Positions 34,593 to 41,891 of a stretch of DNA of 64,000 nucleotides are shown here, piece by piece; within the stretch, counting starts at the first letter, position 1, and the number at the start of each line of letters is the position of its first letter. The notes below the pieces were generated by a model. It had not been told where the DNA came from. It was given only the letters and a program-made list of their open reading frames with translations, and did no database searches. The position numbers were made by a program, and so were the translations under genes. Source of the stretch: Candidatus Obscuribacterales bacterium (GTDB lineage: Bacteria > Cyanobacteriota > Vampirovibrionia > Obscuribacterales > Obscuribacteraceae); NCBI GenBank assembly GCA_019744775.1, contig JAIETZ010000008.1, positions 1-64,000 on the forward strand. The letters run 5' to 3'.

Positions 34593-35012
34593 ATGCCAGC
34601 AATTCTTCCTATTTTGATAGATAGCGGAATTATTGTCGCTTATTACGACAATTCTGATCCCTGGTTTGCCAAAACAAGGAAATTCTTTGACGACAGTAGA
34701 GCACAGTTTGTAACGACTGAACCTTGTACGACGGAGGTAATGTGGTTGTTGCAAGCCAACCATCTGACACAAAATGAATTTCTTTCTGACTTGGCAAAAG
34801 GATTGTACAAGTGTGAACCACTAAAAGCGGCAGATTTTGCTCGTATTGCTGAGCTCAATGCTAAATATTCCGATCTAGCTGCTGATTATCCGGATCTATC
34901 CTTGATAGCGATCTCAGAGCGCTTGGACATCCCTAGAGTTGCTAGTCTGGATCAAGATTTCAATATTTATCGTCGATTCGGCAAAAAACGTTTTGAGAGA
35001 GTGTTTCCTTAG
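34593..35012 (+). CDS. PIN-domain toxin (VapC-like ribonuclease)
   Basis: A 139-residue PIN-domain protein. The acidic metal-binding residues are in LIDSGIIVAYYD (Asp about 10), TTEPCTTEVMWLL (Glu), DYPDLSLIAISERL (Asp) and ASLDQDFNIYRR (Asp). PIN toxins cut RNA, often tRNA. It follows the RHH gene with 1 bp between stop and ATG, so the two are translationally coupled. It is a complete module with its own promoter and operators, sitting just after rnpB. Confidence 0.88.
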   Translation: MPAILPILIDSGIIVAYYDNSDPWFAKTRKFFDDSRAQFVTTEPCTTEVMWLLQANHLTQNEFLSDLAKGLYKCEPLKAADFARIAELNAKYSDLAADYPDLSLIAISERLDIPRVASLDQDFNIYRRFGKKRFERVFP

Positions 35013-35132
35013 GATGAAGTGCCAATCGAAATTATTCGAACGGCAGTGTCGGGCACTCTAAATAAGTTATAGAGCAACATGATGGATGCCGCCGATAGTT
35101 TCGGACACTGATGACAGCGGAGACTAATAAAT
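35013..35132. other. Gene-free DNA after the PIN-domain gene
   Basis: The wider stretch 35013-35526 carries only one possible 29-codon frame (35179-35268) and two hairpins (35133-35168 and 35471-35523). This first 120 bp shows nothing I can name. Confidence 0.45.
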
Positions 35133-35168
35133 AGATAGAGGAAAACATCCACATGTCTTCCTCTATCT
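35133..35168 (-). terminator. Hairpin downstream of a possible tiny gene
   Basis: AGATAGAGGAA and TTCCTCTATCT pair; the minus strand continues ATTTATT. It would close a minus-strand transcript arriving from 35.2-36.5 kb. Confidence 0.55.
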
Positions 35169-35178
35169 TGGATGGGCA

Positions 35179-35268
35179 TCAGAACGAAATGTCTATTTGA
35201 TGAATGCGGTCTACCGTAATTGGCACCTCATAGCGTTTATAACCTTGTCTGAAATCAGCGAAGATCAT
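35179..35268 (-). CDS. Possible 29-residue peptide
   Basis: An ATG frame encodes 29 residues starting MIFADFRQGYKRYE. It ends 10 bp before a terminator-like hairpin and belongs to a row of very small minus-strand genes. AAAGGAG lies 14 nt upstream, farther than usual, so translation is doubtful. There is no membrane segment. Confidence 0.3.
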   Translation of the reverse strand: MIFADFRQGYKRYEVPITVDRIHQIDISF

Positions 35269-35470
35269 TTTGTCTGATTGCGCTCCTTTCAAGCACGTGC
35301 TTCTTGCTCGAAAAATAAGAAGCGTGTTGTTCCGTCAAACCCTAATTAGCCTGAACGTTGCAATAATGTCCTTTGGGTAGCGCATCTACTCACCGCCCAA
35401 GGAACAATTACGAAAACGTCAGCAGAATTAGAAGCTGCAGGAAAGATCGCGAAAAACCGAATAGCTTGCA

Positions 35471-35523
35471 CATTCGCAAGACAGAGGAAGACTCAAATGG
35501 ACTTCCCTCTGTCTTGTGAATGA
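35471..35523 (-). terminator. Long hairpin after the 40-residue membrane peptide gene
   Basis: CATTCGCAAGACAGAGG pairs with CCTCTGTCTTGTGAATG, with one G-T pair and an inner AAG/CTT pairing. It begins 4 bp past the stop of the small gene. No T-tract. Confidence 0.55.
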
Positions 35524-35526
35524 TTT

Positions 35527-35649
35527 CTAGTCGAAAAGGTCCGAGACCTTTTGCGCGACAAATTTAATGAATTTTGAGCCGATGGTCAAAACGCCTAGCG
35601 CGGCGATGACGACAAGTGCGCCCAAAATTGTTCCAAATAACTCGTTCAT
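35527..35649 (-). CDS. 40-residue single-TM protein
   Basis: A short frame from ATG 35649 with GGAGGGTGACAATA before it. The peptide has one membrane helix (LFGTILGALVVIAALGVLTI, residues 4-23) and a basic/aromatic tail (KFIKFVAQKVSDLF) that could be amphipathic. Hairpins lie on both sides. The peptide is too small for family assignment; such proteins often regulate larger membrane complexes. It lies 13 bp after the 34-residue membrane gene and is probably co-transcribed with it. Confidence 0.7.
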   Translation of the reverse strand: MNELFGTILGALVVIAALGVLTIGSKFIKFVAQKVSDLFD

Positions 35650-35662
35650 TATTGTCACCCTC

Positions 35663-35767
35663 CTATCTAAGCAAGAGCGCAAAAACAAACAGCATGATGC
35701 CGAGGGGTGCCGTATCGGGATTGCCGATGAGCATGATTCCCCAAATTAAGAAAATCAGATTCAACAT
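35663..35767 (-). CDS. 34-residue membrane protein
   Basis: A short frame from ATG 35767 with AGGAGG 9 nt upstream. The peptide is almost wholly hydrophobic: LNLIFLIWGIMLIG, a short polar turn NPDTAPL, then GIMLFVFALLL, giving a helix-turn-helix hairpin. The strong ribosome site and tight packing with the next gene argue that it is real. Function unknown. Confidence 0.65.
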   Translation of the reverse strand: MLNLIFLIWGIMLIGNPDTAPLGIMLFVFALLLR

Positions 35768-35796
35768 GGTTATAAACCTCCTGTAAAAAGTTAGAG

Positions 35797-35824
35797 GGGA
35801 AGACGGTGGTAAAACCGTCTTCCC
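35797..35824 (-). terminator. Hairpin between small genes
   Basis: GGGAAGACGG and CCGTCTTCCC form a 10-bp stem, 7 bp past the stop at 35832; the minus strand then reads toward ACTTTTT. Confidence 0.65.
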
Positions 35825-35831
35825 TGCACGT

Positions 35832-36083
35832 CTACTTGCGCATTTCCTTCGGATGCTTCAACGGATCAAAGAACTGCTTGCCGTCCTTGGCGAAGGCCCA
35901 GACGCAGGAGCACTCGCGCATGATAGGAACAACCAAATTGTCCAGGCTGTCCATGTTGAGCGCGTTATTGATAGTCTCCTTGGACTCGCGACGCAGATTG
36001 CGATTGGCAAAGCGCTTGTCCTTCTTGTTGCTTTCCGCCTTGGAGAATCCGCAAATAGATGTTTTCTTGTACGAATTGGACAT
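35832..36083 (-). CDS. Small basic protein A (paralogue of the next upstream gene)
   Basis: An 83-residue protein with pattern MSNSYKKTSICGFSKAESNK, KRFANRNLRRESK, then VWAFAKDGKQFFDP near the C-terminus. The start at 36083 is 7 nt after AGGAG. The N-terminal half aligns with the 84-residue protein encoded upstream (MSxSxKK, SNKxxKR, NxxLR). Similar small basic proteins with a W-x-x-x-x-DGKxYF end occur in phages and mobile elements (from memory, not searched). Probably nucleic-acid binding, by composition only. Confidence 0.75.
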   Translation of the reverse strand: MSNSYKKTSICGFSKAESNKKDKRFANRNLRRESKETINNALNMDSLDNLVVPIMRECSCVWAFAKDGKQFFDPLKHPKEMRK

Positions 36084-36207
36084 ATGCCGTCTCCTAAAGA
36101 CAGCTTGCTCGCGATAAGAACAACTCTCAATCGCGTCAAGCGTCTTAGAAGACACGCGCTAGGAATGTGTGCATTATTCCTACCTCCTGTGACAAGCTAC
36201 AAAGTTG

Positions 36208-36462
36208 TTATTTGCGACGGGCTTTTGGAATCTCGTTTGGATCTGTTTCCAGTCCGGAAGTGTCCTGACCGGAATCGCGCCAGTCGGTGACTTGAGCCAG
36301 TTTTGGGATTTGAAGAGAATCCAGTCCGGTCCAGCGAAGGGCGCGAACGAAAGCCTTCTTGATAGTGTTGCGGAGTTTGTGGTTCCAGACACGTTTGTTG
36401 GACTTGTTGCTTAGGCGCGTAGTCCATTTGGGTGTGGCATTCTTTTTTCTTGATCTGGACAT
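36208..36462 (-). CDS. Small basic protein B (paralogue of protein A)
   Basis: An 84-residue protein opening MSRSRKKNATPKW and SNKSNKRVWNHKLRNTIKK, matching protein A in its N-terminal half. The C-terminal half differs: ALRWTGLDSLQIPKLAQVTD and WRDSGQDTSGLE in place of the WAFAKDGKQFF end. GGAG precedes the ATG. It lies 124 bp before protein A and 80 bp after the large membrane protein gene, from which it is separated by a terminator-like hairpin. Confidence 0.75.
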   Translation of the reverse strand: MSRSRKKNATPKWTTRLSNKSNKRVWNHKLRNTIKKAFVRALRWTGLDSLQIPKLAQVTDWRDSGQDTSGLETDPNEIPKARRK

Positions 36463-36491
36463 ATTGTGTCTCCGTAAGTGTTTAAGAACGA

Positions 36492-36524
36492 AAGAGATCG
36501 GCGAATTTGCGTCGCCGATCTCTT
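36492..36524 (-). terminator. Hairpin after the polytopic membrane protein gene
   Basis: AAGAGATCGGCGA and TCGCCGATCTCTT form a perfect 13-bp stem with a 7-nt loop, 18 bp past the stop at 36542. Confidence 0.75.
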
Positions 36525-36541
36525 GAGGGTCACGTCAACGA

Positions 36542-38527
36542 TTACTCGTTGTTTTTGTTGTTGTCTTCTTCCGACTTAGGTGTGCGTCCGAGGAGTCGAT
36601 CGAGTTCATCTCTGATGGCCCGATACGATTCTCTGAAAGCCTGTCTAAGTTGTTTCAGTGCATCTCTGACAGCGCGGTAAGCGTTGACAAAGAGTGTGAC
36701 AAAAGACTTGAACTTCGACCAGGCAAACGAGTGTATCTTCGCAAGAAGTTCACTCAACCAACGAGTGGCACGCGGCGCAAGAGTCATTAGCAGTGCTGCC
36801 AGAATGCCGAAGGCAATCGGGAACAACCATGCTGTTGTGACGGAGCCGACAAGCAATCCAAGTATGATGGCAAATGTCATCGAGCTTGATTTGAGTGTAG
36901 CTATGCCTGCGAGCAGTCCTGTTGAAAGACCGGCTAGCATCCCGAGTACTGTCATGCCGTTAGCATTGCGACCGAAGAATCGTATTGTCTCCTTGGTCAG
37001 GACGCGACCAATTACGAGATATGAGAGCGTAATAGACAATGCAGTCAACAGCTGTGGGGCAGCAAGTGAGTATTTAGCTGTCAGCAGTTGAGTACCGGCA
37101 CCTATTGTGCCTGCCACGAGGGCGTTAACCGAGTGCTGTACCAAAGTCTTTACAGGTGATGCTTTGGACGAATAGACGTCTTTGCGCATCTCATCGATTC
37201 TTTCGAACGCTGTTACGACTTGGTCGTACATGGTGACAAGGAATCTGCCTATCGCAGGGTGCGCCAATGGTCTTGTGACGAATCTGACGGTTACGTAGGC
37301 TAGGGGGAAAAACAGCAAATAGCAGGCTGCAGCGTGTAGCAATCCGCCACCAATTGCTCCACCTATTCCCCAGCCATCGGTACCAGCTGTAGCCAGAAAG
37401 CTTGCTCCTTGATACCAGCCGTAGTGTGCTGATACAAGAACGCTTGCTGTGCGCAGACTGTCGTGGTTTCTGCGTTTGTCATCGTTGGGTTTTTGCTGGG
37501 TGGTGACCATTTGTCCGACGAAAATATAGGATAGAACAAAGACAACTGCGCCGATGAGTGACTGCACGCCGACGGCAAGCGCTCCTGTCATACCGACAAC
37601 TGCCTGAGCCAGATAAGATGACTCAAGAATGTTGAAGGTGTGTTCGAAGATGTTGCGGTAGTTCCTGTCTTTTTCGTCGTATACCTTGGTCATTTCAACA
37701 ACCAGCTTTTTCAGTCCGCGGCTCACAAAAATGTGGGCGAGCGGGAAGACATCACCAGTAGCTATAAGGAAGGCCACGAAACTCGCCGCCCAGTTGGCAT
37801 ACAATGCAAGACTTGGCGCGATGCTTAAACCTGCTAGGTACTGCGGAGCAGCTTGCGCAGCATAGACGCCAAAGGTTAGAGCGAATACTCTCAGTTGCAG
37901 AGTGGATACTAGTGCCCAGAGAGCAGGTATTCCAACGGATGCAACCAATATTCCAACCACCAGACCAACAAGCCCACCAATAATGTTAGGCATTGCAGTA
38001 GCAACATAATTGCCTGCAGCAAACGCTAAGTAGATACTTCCGAAAACGGCTCCGGCGTGTGACACGAAAAGGAGCAATTGAGTCAACCAAGACTTCTCGT
38101 GCTCGTATTTGGTTTTGCCGTCTTGGACGTACTTTTCACGATCGACTAGGTTCCAGAGGAATGTGTCGCATTTCCAGCCCCGCAGGTAAAACAGCGGGAA
38201 AATGACGTAGAAGCCGAGGGCGGCTAAGCCCAGAGAAGGCAACAAGTACGTTTTCCACGCAGCAAGTTGTTCAAAAGCTTTGAGTGTATAGCCGCAGCCT
38301 ATGCCAGAGCCTAGTGCGGTAAGAATTCCGAAGAATTTGCGGAATCCGTCCCAACCGTTTTTCGTTTCGTAGGTGCGATCATAAAGTTGACGGAACGGTT
38401 CCAAAATCAAAACAAACGGTAAGGCGATAATCAGCATGATTTTTTCGATCAGGCTGCGTCCCTTGAATCTTTCCAAAAGTTCTTGAAGGCGATTCGTTTC
38501 CTTCTTCTTTTCTGTGTTTGCACTCAT
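36542..38527 (-). CDS. Large polytopic membrane protein of unknown function
   Basis: A 661-residue protein with roughly a dozen membrane segments in groups: LIEKIMLIIALPFVLIL near residue 30, a cluster at 65-330, another at 345-430 and a last set at 480-600. Amphipathic basic stretches separate them, and two look related (KKLVVEMTKVYDEKDRNYRN and GRFLVTMYDQVVTAFERIDE), suggesting an internal duplication. The charged C-terminus (REAFRESYRAIRDELDRLLG) ends in acidic and Asn residues. No transporter family recognised. AGGAG lies 11 nt before the ATG. It heads the block of small basic and membrane proteins. Confidence 0.75.
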   Translation of the reverse strand: MSANTEKKKETNRLQELLERFKGRSLIEKIMLIIALPFVLILEPFRQLYDRTYETKNGWDGFRKFFGILTALGSGIGCGYTLKAFEQLAAWKTYLLPSLGLAALGFYVIFPLFYLRGWKCDTFLWNLVDREKYVQDGKTKYEHEKSWLTQLLLFVSHAGAVFGSIYLAFAAGNYVATAMPNIIGGLVGLVVGILVASVGIPALWALVSTLQLRVFALTFGVYAAQAAPQYLAGLSIAPSLALYANWAASFVAFLIATGDVFPLAHIFVSRGLKKLVVEMTKVYDEKDRNYRNIFEHTFNILESSYLAQAVVGMTGALAVGVQSLIGAVVFVLSYIFVGQMVTTQQKPNDDKRRNHDSLRTASVLVSAHYGWYQGASFLATAGTDGWGIGGAIGGGLLHAAACYLLFFPLAYVTVRFVTRPLAHPAIGRFLVTMYDQVVTAFERIDEMRKDVYSSKASPVKTLVQHSVNALVAGTIGAGTQLLTAKYSLAAPQLLTALSITLSYLVIGRVLTKETIRFFGRNANGMTVLGMLAGLSTGLLAGIATLKSSSMTFAIILGLLVGSVTTAWLFPIAFGILAALLMTLAPRATRWLSELLAKIHSFAWSKFKSFVTLFVNAYRAVRDALKQLRQAFRESYRAIRDELDRLLGRTPKSEEDNNKNNE

Positions 38528-38884
38528 AATTGTTTTAACTCCTTTGAGTTGGTGGATGTGACATAGGCAACAAAAAATCGGCAACGAAAATTGCCGTAAG
38601 CGACGTGATGGGAAATCACGATGAAAAAATACGAGCTAGCACGGCATAGCAAAGACGGTGCTAGGCGAAGTTCAGCAGGAACAACGCTATTGGATTGCAG
38701 TACGATTTAGCACGCGCGCATTGCATGCACTGAAAAAAGTCTGTAAGCCGCGGGAAATACTGGGTTTTTCTTGTTGCTTGGAATTTCTCTTTAAAAGACA
38801 AATTTATATAGACAAAGAGACTCTACCACTTTGCAAGATGGCAAAATCAATAGATGTGAGCAGGTATTTAGAGAAGAAGCAACA
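38528..38884. other. Intergenic DNA between the membrane protein gene and trmD
   Basis: A CGGCAA/TTGCCG hairpin lies at 38578-38597. The remainder up to the repeat at 38885 shows no supported gene. At 38716-38730 GCGCGCATTGCATGC may be a decayed REP copy. Confidence 0.5.
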
Positions 38885-38970
38885 GCGAGAGTGCAAGATT
38901 GCGATGAGCAATCTGGAACAAAGCGTGGGTTGCGCGAGCTAGCGAAGGTCGAGCTTGCGAGAACGGAGCA
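38885..38970 (+). repeat. Hairpin-rich repeat overlapping the 3' end of trmD
   Basis: It aligns with the copy at 33625-33715 (GATTGCGATGAGCAATC hairpin, GCGTGGGTTGC, GCTAGCGAAGGTCGAGC, GAACGGAGC). Bases 38939-38970 also encode the stop and last codons of trmD on the opposite strand. Confidence 0.7.
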
Positions 38971-39679
38971 TATCTAGATATTCTTTGTCTTCTTTAGAAA
39001 GATTAGCGCCAGTTAGTAAATCTGGACGACGCTCGAATGTTCGCTTTAACGCTTGCTGCCTACGCCATTTATCTACGAGTTTATGATTACCGGAGCGTAA
39101 TATTTCCGGTACTTCCATGCCTCGGAAAATTGCCGGCTTCGTATATTGCGGTCCTTCAAGCAAACTTTCCACAAATGATTCATGTGCCAGTGAAATTGAT
39201 TTGCCGATTACTCCCGGCACAAGACGACTAACAGCATCGATTACGGCGTTAGCAGGTAATTCGCCGCCCGTCATAACAAAATCACCGATTGAAACTTCGT
39301 GGGTGGCGAGTGTTCTTATGCGTTCATCAAAACCTTCGTAGTGGCCGCAGAGCAAAGTTATTGCTTTGTGCGTTGATAATTCTTCGGCAAAATCTTGTTT
39401 GAATGGTTTTCCTTGCGGGCTCATCAGCAGAACAGGAGTCGATGTATCGCGTGGTATAGATTCAAAGGCGGCAAAGAAAGGCTCCGGCAATAAAACCATG
39501 CCTGCGCCGCCGCCATAAGGCGTATCGTCGACTTTTTTGTAGTTATCGGTGACGAAGTCGCGGGGATTATAGGTATCGACTTTTATCTTCTCGGCTTTGA
39601 TCCCGCGCCCGACAATGCTTGTCGAGCAATAGTTGCGGATTATCTCGGGAAAGAGAGTGACGACGTGAAAATTCAACAT
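38939..39679 (-). CDS. trmD: tRNA (guanine-37-N1)-methyltransferase
   Basis: A 246-residue SPOUT enzyme that methylates G37 next to the anticodon and prevents frameshifting. Motifs are HVVTLFPEII at the start, DDTPYGGGAGMVLLPEP, LLCGHYEGFDERI (knot/AdoMet site) and SIGDFVMTGGELPANAVIDA, with the C-terminal RSGNHKLVDKWRRQQALKRT for tRNA contact. The usual partners rpsP, rimM and rplS are not adjacent. The last residues (RSRKLDLR) and stop lie in a repeat element. No ribosome site stands out near the ATG, but the N-terminus matches the family. Confidence 0.95.
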   Translation of the reverse strand: MLNFHVVTLFPEIIRNYCSTSIVGRGIKAEKIKVDTYNPRDFVTDNYKKVDDTPYGGGAGMVLLPEPFFAAFESIPRDTSTPVLLMSPQGKPFKQDFAEELSTHKAITLLCGHYEGFDERIRTLATHEVSIGDFVMTGGELPANAVIDAVSRLVPGVIGKSISLAHESFVESLLEGPQYTKPAIFRGMEVPEILRSGNHKLVDKWRRQQALKRTFERRPDLLTGANLSKEDKEYLDMLRSRKLDLR

Positions 39680-39696
39680 AACCCGACTATTGAACC

Positions 39697-39734
39697 ATAA
39701 AAAAAGGTCGACCCGTGAGAGTCGACCTTTTTGT
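39697..39734 (-). terminator. Terminator after the HU gene
   Basis: AAAAAGGTCGAC and GTCGACCTTTTT form a 12-bp stem; the minus strand reads out into TTTTTTT. Confidence 0.9.
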
Positions 39735-39790
39735 GAATTTGGAATGTAGAAGTATTACCTAACCTAATCCAACCTAATTCCGGTAGAGAT

Positions 39791-40189
39791 TTATCTTCTC
39801 TTGCCTTTCTTAGCGGACTTTTTAGCTGGCTTAGCAGCTTTCTTAACGGTCTTAGCAGCTTTGGCTGGTTTAGCAGCTTTTGGCTTAGCGATGCTCAAAG
39901 CTGGTTGCTTTGCGCGGCCGTTGATGATGTCCTTCAGTTCTTTACCAGCGCGGAAAGCCGGAACTTTGGCTGCAGCGATTTTCAATGGAGCCAATGTTCT
40001 TGGGTTGCGGCCGGTACGGGCCTTACGATTACGACGCTCAAATGTGCCGAAGCCGACCAAGGTAACCTTGTCGCCTTTGGCCAAAGAGCCAGTGATGCAA
40101 TATACGAGTGCCGAAAGTGTTTTGCTAACTTCGGTCTTTGGTTGATGTGTAGCAGAAGCTACGCTTTCAACGAGCTCAGCTCGGTTCAT
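39791..40189 (-). CDS. HU-family DNA-binding protein with histone-H1-like tail
   Basis: A 132-residue protein. Residues 1-90 are an HU/IHF fold: MNRAELVESVASATHQPKTE, LVGFGTFERRNRKARTGRNP and the beta-arm region. Residues 95-132 are a Lys/Ala/Pro repeat tail (KPAKAAKTVKKAAKPAKK) like eukaryotic histone H1 and the tails known in some bacterial HU proteins. It should compact and bend DNA. GGAGGGAATTGC precedes the ATG at 40189. It has its own terminator. Confidence 0.93.
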   Translation of the reverse strand: MNRAELVESVASATHQPKTEVSKTLSALVYCITGSLAKGDKVTLVGFGTFERRNRKARTGRNPRTLAPLKIAAAKVPAFRAGKELKDIINGRAKQPALSIAKPKAAKPAKAAKTVKKAAKPAKKSAKKGKRR

Positions 40190-40535
40190 GCAATTCCCTC
40201 CTTGTGGAAATATGCTCATTCCAACTCACAGCGGGTGATGATAGCACCCTCAATTTGAATAAACAAGCCAATTTCGAAAAAATCTCTTTTGTGCATCGCA
40301 TCGAAATACCGATGGCCGCTTCATTTCAGCAAGTGCGATTTTTGCGCGTTTATTGAAGTGCTGATTATCAGCGCGTCTTGAAATGTAGGGCAGCACAGCG
40401 TTTCGGGGAATGTAGATACCAAGGGGCTTTCAATAAAATCTGCGTTTTACTCCTTCACTAATATGCACTATTCATGCGGCATACCGTATAATTCATCCTC
40501 ATAAAACTCGTAACACTTTCTAGACGAGAGAAGAA
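40190..40535. other. Divergent intergenic region, HU gene and propeller gene
   Basis: About 345 bp, AT-rich, should hold promoters for both genes. TATAAT at 40487-40492 lies 43 bp before the plus-strand ATG and is a reasonable -10 box. The -35 at the usual distance is poor (3 of 6 matches). Confidence 0.4.
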
Positions 40536-41702
40536 ATGATCAACAAAAAAGTCTTTGTCGCGTTATCTGTAGTGCTGGGAATCTGTGCAGCAACTGCTGT
40601 TCGAAGTGAACAAGCTCCGACTGCTGTGGCACCTACAATGACCGTTCAGCCATCTGCAAAAGACTCCGAATGGATGATGTTCCACAATAACTTGGGACGC
40701 ACAGGCGCTGTAATGCCGGGCAATGTCTACAATTCAAACGGCACATTGCGCTGGTTGTTTCCGGGTGAAGGAATCATCGATTCGTCGCCCTGTATTGCTA
40801 AAGGCGTCGTATATGTAGGCTGCGATGACGGATATCTCTATGCTGTCGATGAACGCATGGGTAAGATGATCTGGCGCACAAAGTTGGCGGGCAAGCTTAA
40901 ATCATCGCCTCTTGTTGCAGACGGCGCTGTTTATGTTGGCTCCGAAGACTCTAAAGTCTATGCACTTTCTGCAAAGACAGGCGAAATTTTGTGGACTTGT
41001 TCGACTGGACAAAATGTCACTTCCTCGCCGTTGCTCTATAACGGATATATATATGTAGGCAGCTGGGACGGTAATGTATACGCCATAGATGCCAAGTCAG
41101 GGCAGGTTTCCTGGAAATTTCAGGGAGACGGAAGAATTACCTCTTCACCTGCATGTGGGAACGACACGATATTTGTTACTTCACACGGCGGGTATTTGTA
41201 CGCGCTTAATCCGACAAACGGAAACTTGAAGTGGAAGTATCAGACACGCGGCAAGATTTTTTCATCGCCGATGGTTCTTGATGGAACAGTCTACTTCGGT
41301 AGTTGGGATAAAACCTTCTATGCTCTCAATGCTGCAACCGGCGCTACGAAATGGAAGCTCACCATGAATGAGTCATTCAGCATTTCGCCAGCTGGTGTAG
41401 GAAACAGGCTTTTTGTCGGCAACGATGATTTGAAAATGTATTGCCTAGATACAGCCAACGGTAGAATGCTTTGGAAGACATTGCTCAATAGTCCTGTTCC
41501 ATTGCTGTCGTCGTCACCGGCAATTGCTGGAGACATGATGTTTGTCGGAAGTTCAGACGGCAATGTCTATGCGATCAATATACGCAACGGCGCTATTAAG
41601 TGGAAATACAAAACACAACGTCCAATCGTGAGTTCACCCGCTGTAACGCCAAACGGCGTCTGCGTAGGCAGCCAGGATGGAAATTTGTATTTATTGAACT
41701 GA
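40536..41702 (+). CDS. Secreted PQQ-like beta-propeller repeat protein
   Basis: A 388-residue protein with a signal peptide (NKKVFVALSVVLGICAATAV, cleavage near residue 24). About eight PQQ/BamB-type repeats follow, each of the form SSP..DGTVYVGS.DG.LYAL.A.TG...W, for example SSPLVADGAVYVGSEDSKVY and SSPMVLDGTVYFGSWDKTFY. The key residues of a PQQ dehydrogenase active site are not evident, so it is a binding propeller rather than an enzyme; BamB-like outer-membrane assembly is one possibility. GAGAGAAGAA precedes the ATG. The stop codon lies in a 32-bp palindrome. Confidence 0.88.
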   Translation: MINKKVFVALSVVLGICAATAVRSEQAPTAVAPTMTVQPSAKDSEWMMFHNNLGRTGAVMPGNVYNSNGTLRWLFPGEGIIDSSPCIAKGVVYVGCDDGYLYAVDERMGKMIWRTKLAGKLKSSPLVADGAVYVGSEDSKVYALSAKTGEILWTCSTGQNVTSSPLLYNGYIYVGSWDGNVYAIDAKSGQVSWKFQGDGRITSSPACGNDTIFVTSHGGYLYALNPTNGNLKWKYQTRGKIFSSPMVLDGTVYFGSWDKTFYALNAATGATKWKLTMNESFSISPAGVGNRLFVGNDDLKMYCLDTANGRMLWKTLLNSPVPLLSSSPAIAGDMMFVGSSDGNVYAINIRNGAIKWKYKTQRPIVSSPAVTPNGVCVGSQDGNLYLLN

Positions 41703-41731
41703 CAGAGTGTGCGCTAGCGCACACTCTGTCA
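41700..41731. terminator. 32-bp perfect palindrome covering the propeller gene stop
   Basis: TGACAGAGTGTGCGCT is followed directly by its reverse complement. The TGA stop codon is its first triplet. No T-tract follows; the next element begins within it at 41727. Confidence 0.6.
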
Positions 41732-41886
41732 TCTCGAGCGAGCAATGAGACGACCCTGTGGGTCGTCGAGTGTGAGTCGAGAGATCTGCGACATGTATAC
41801 GATGAGGCCCTTGATCAAGAGCCGCTGCGATAAGCTGTAGCAGATCTCTCCACTGCGGCTGCTGCGCAGCCTTCGGTCGAGATGAC
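41727..41886. repeat. MITE-like inverted-repeat element (160 bp)
   Basis: Ends TGTCATCTCGAGCGAGC and CTTCGGTCGAGATGAC are inverted. Inner parts GAGAGATCT and AGATCTCTC, and a GACGACC/GGTCGTC hairpin, also pair. The right half (AGATCTCTCCACTGCG, TTCGGTCGAGATGAC) closely matches the element at 55532-55645. Confidence 0.7.
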
Positions 41887-41891
41887 TAACC

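Noticed and set aside
35341-35460. 16-codon minus-strand frame between hairpins
   Set aside because: No ribosome site at a sensible distance and too short to judge.
38658-38942. 94-codon plus-strand frame
   Set aside because: It lies over intergenic DNA and runs into the hairpin-rich repeat. It has no ribosome site and no recognisable domain.
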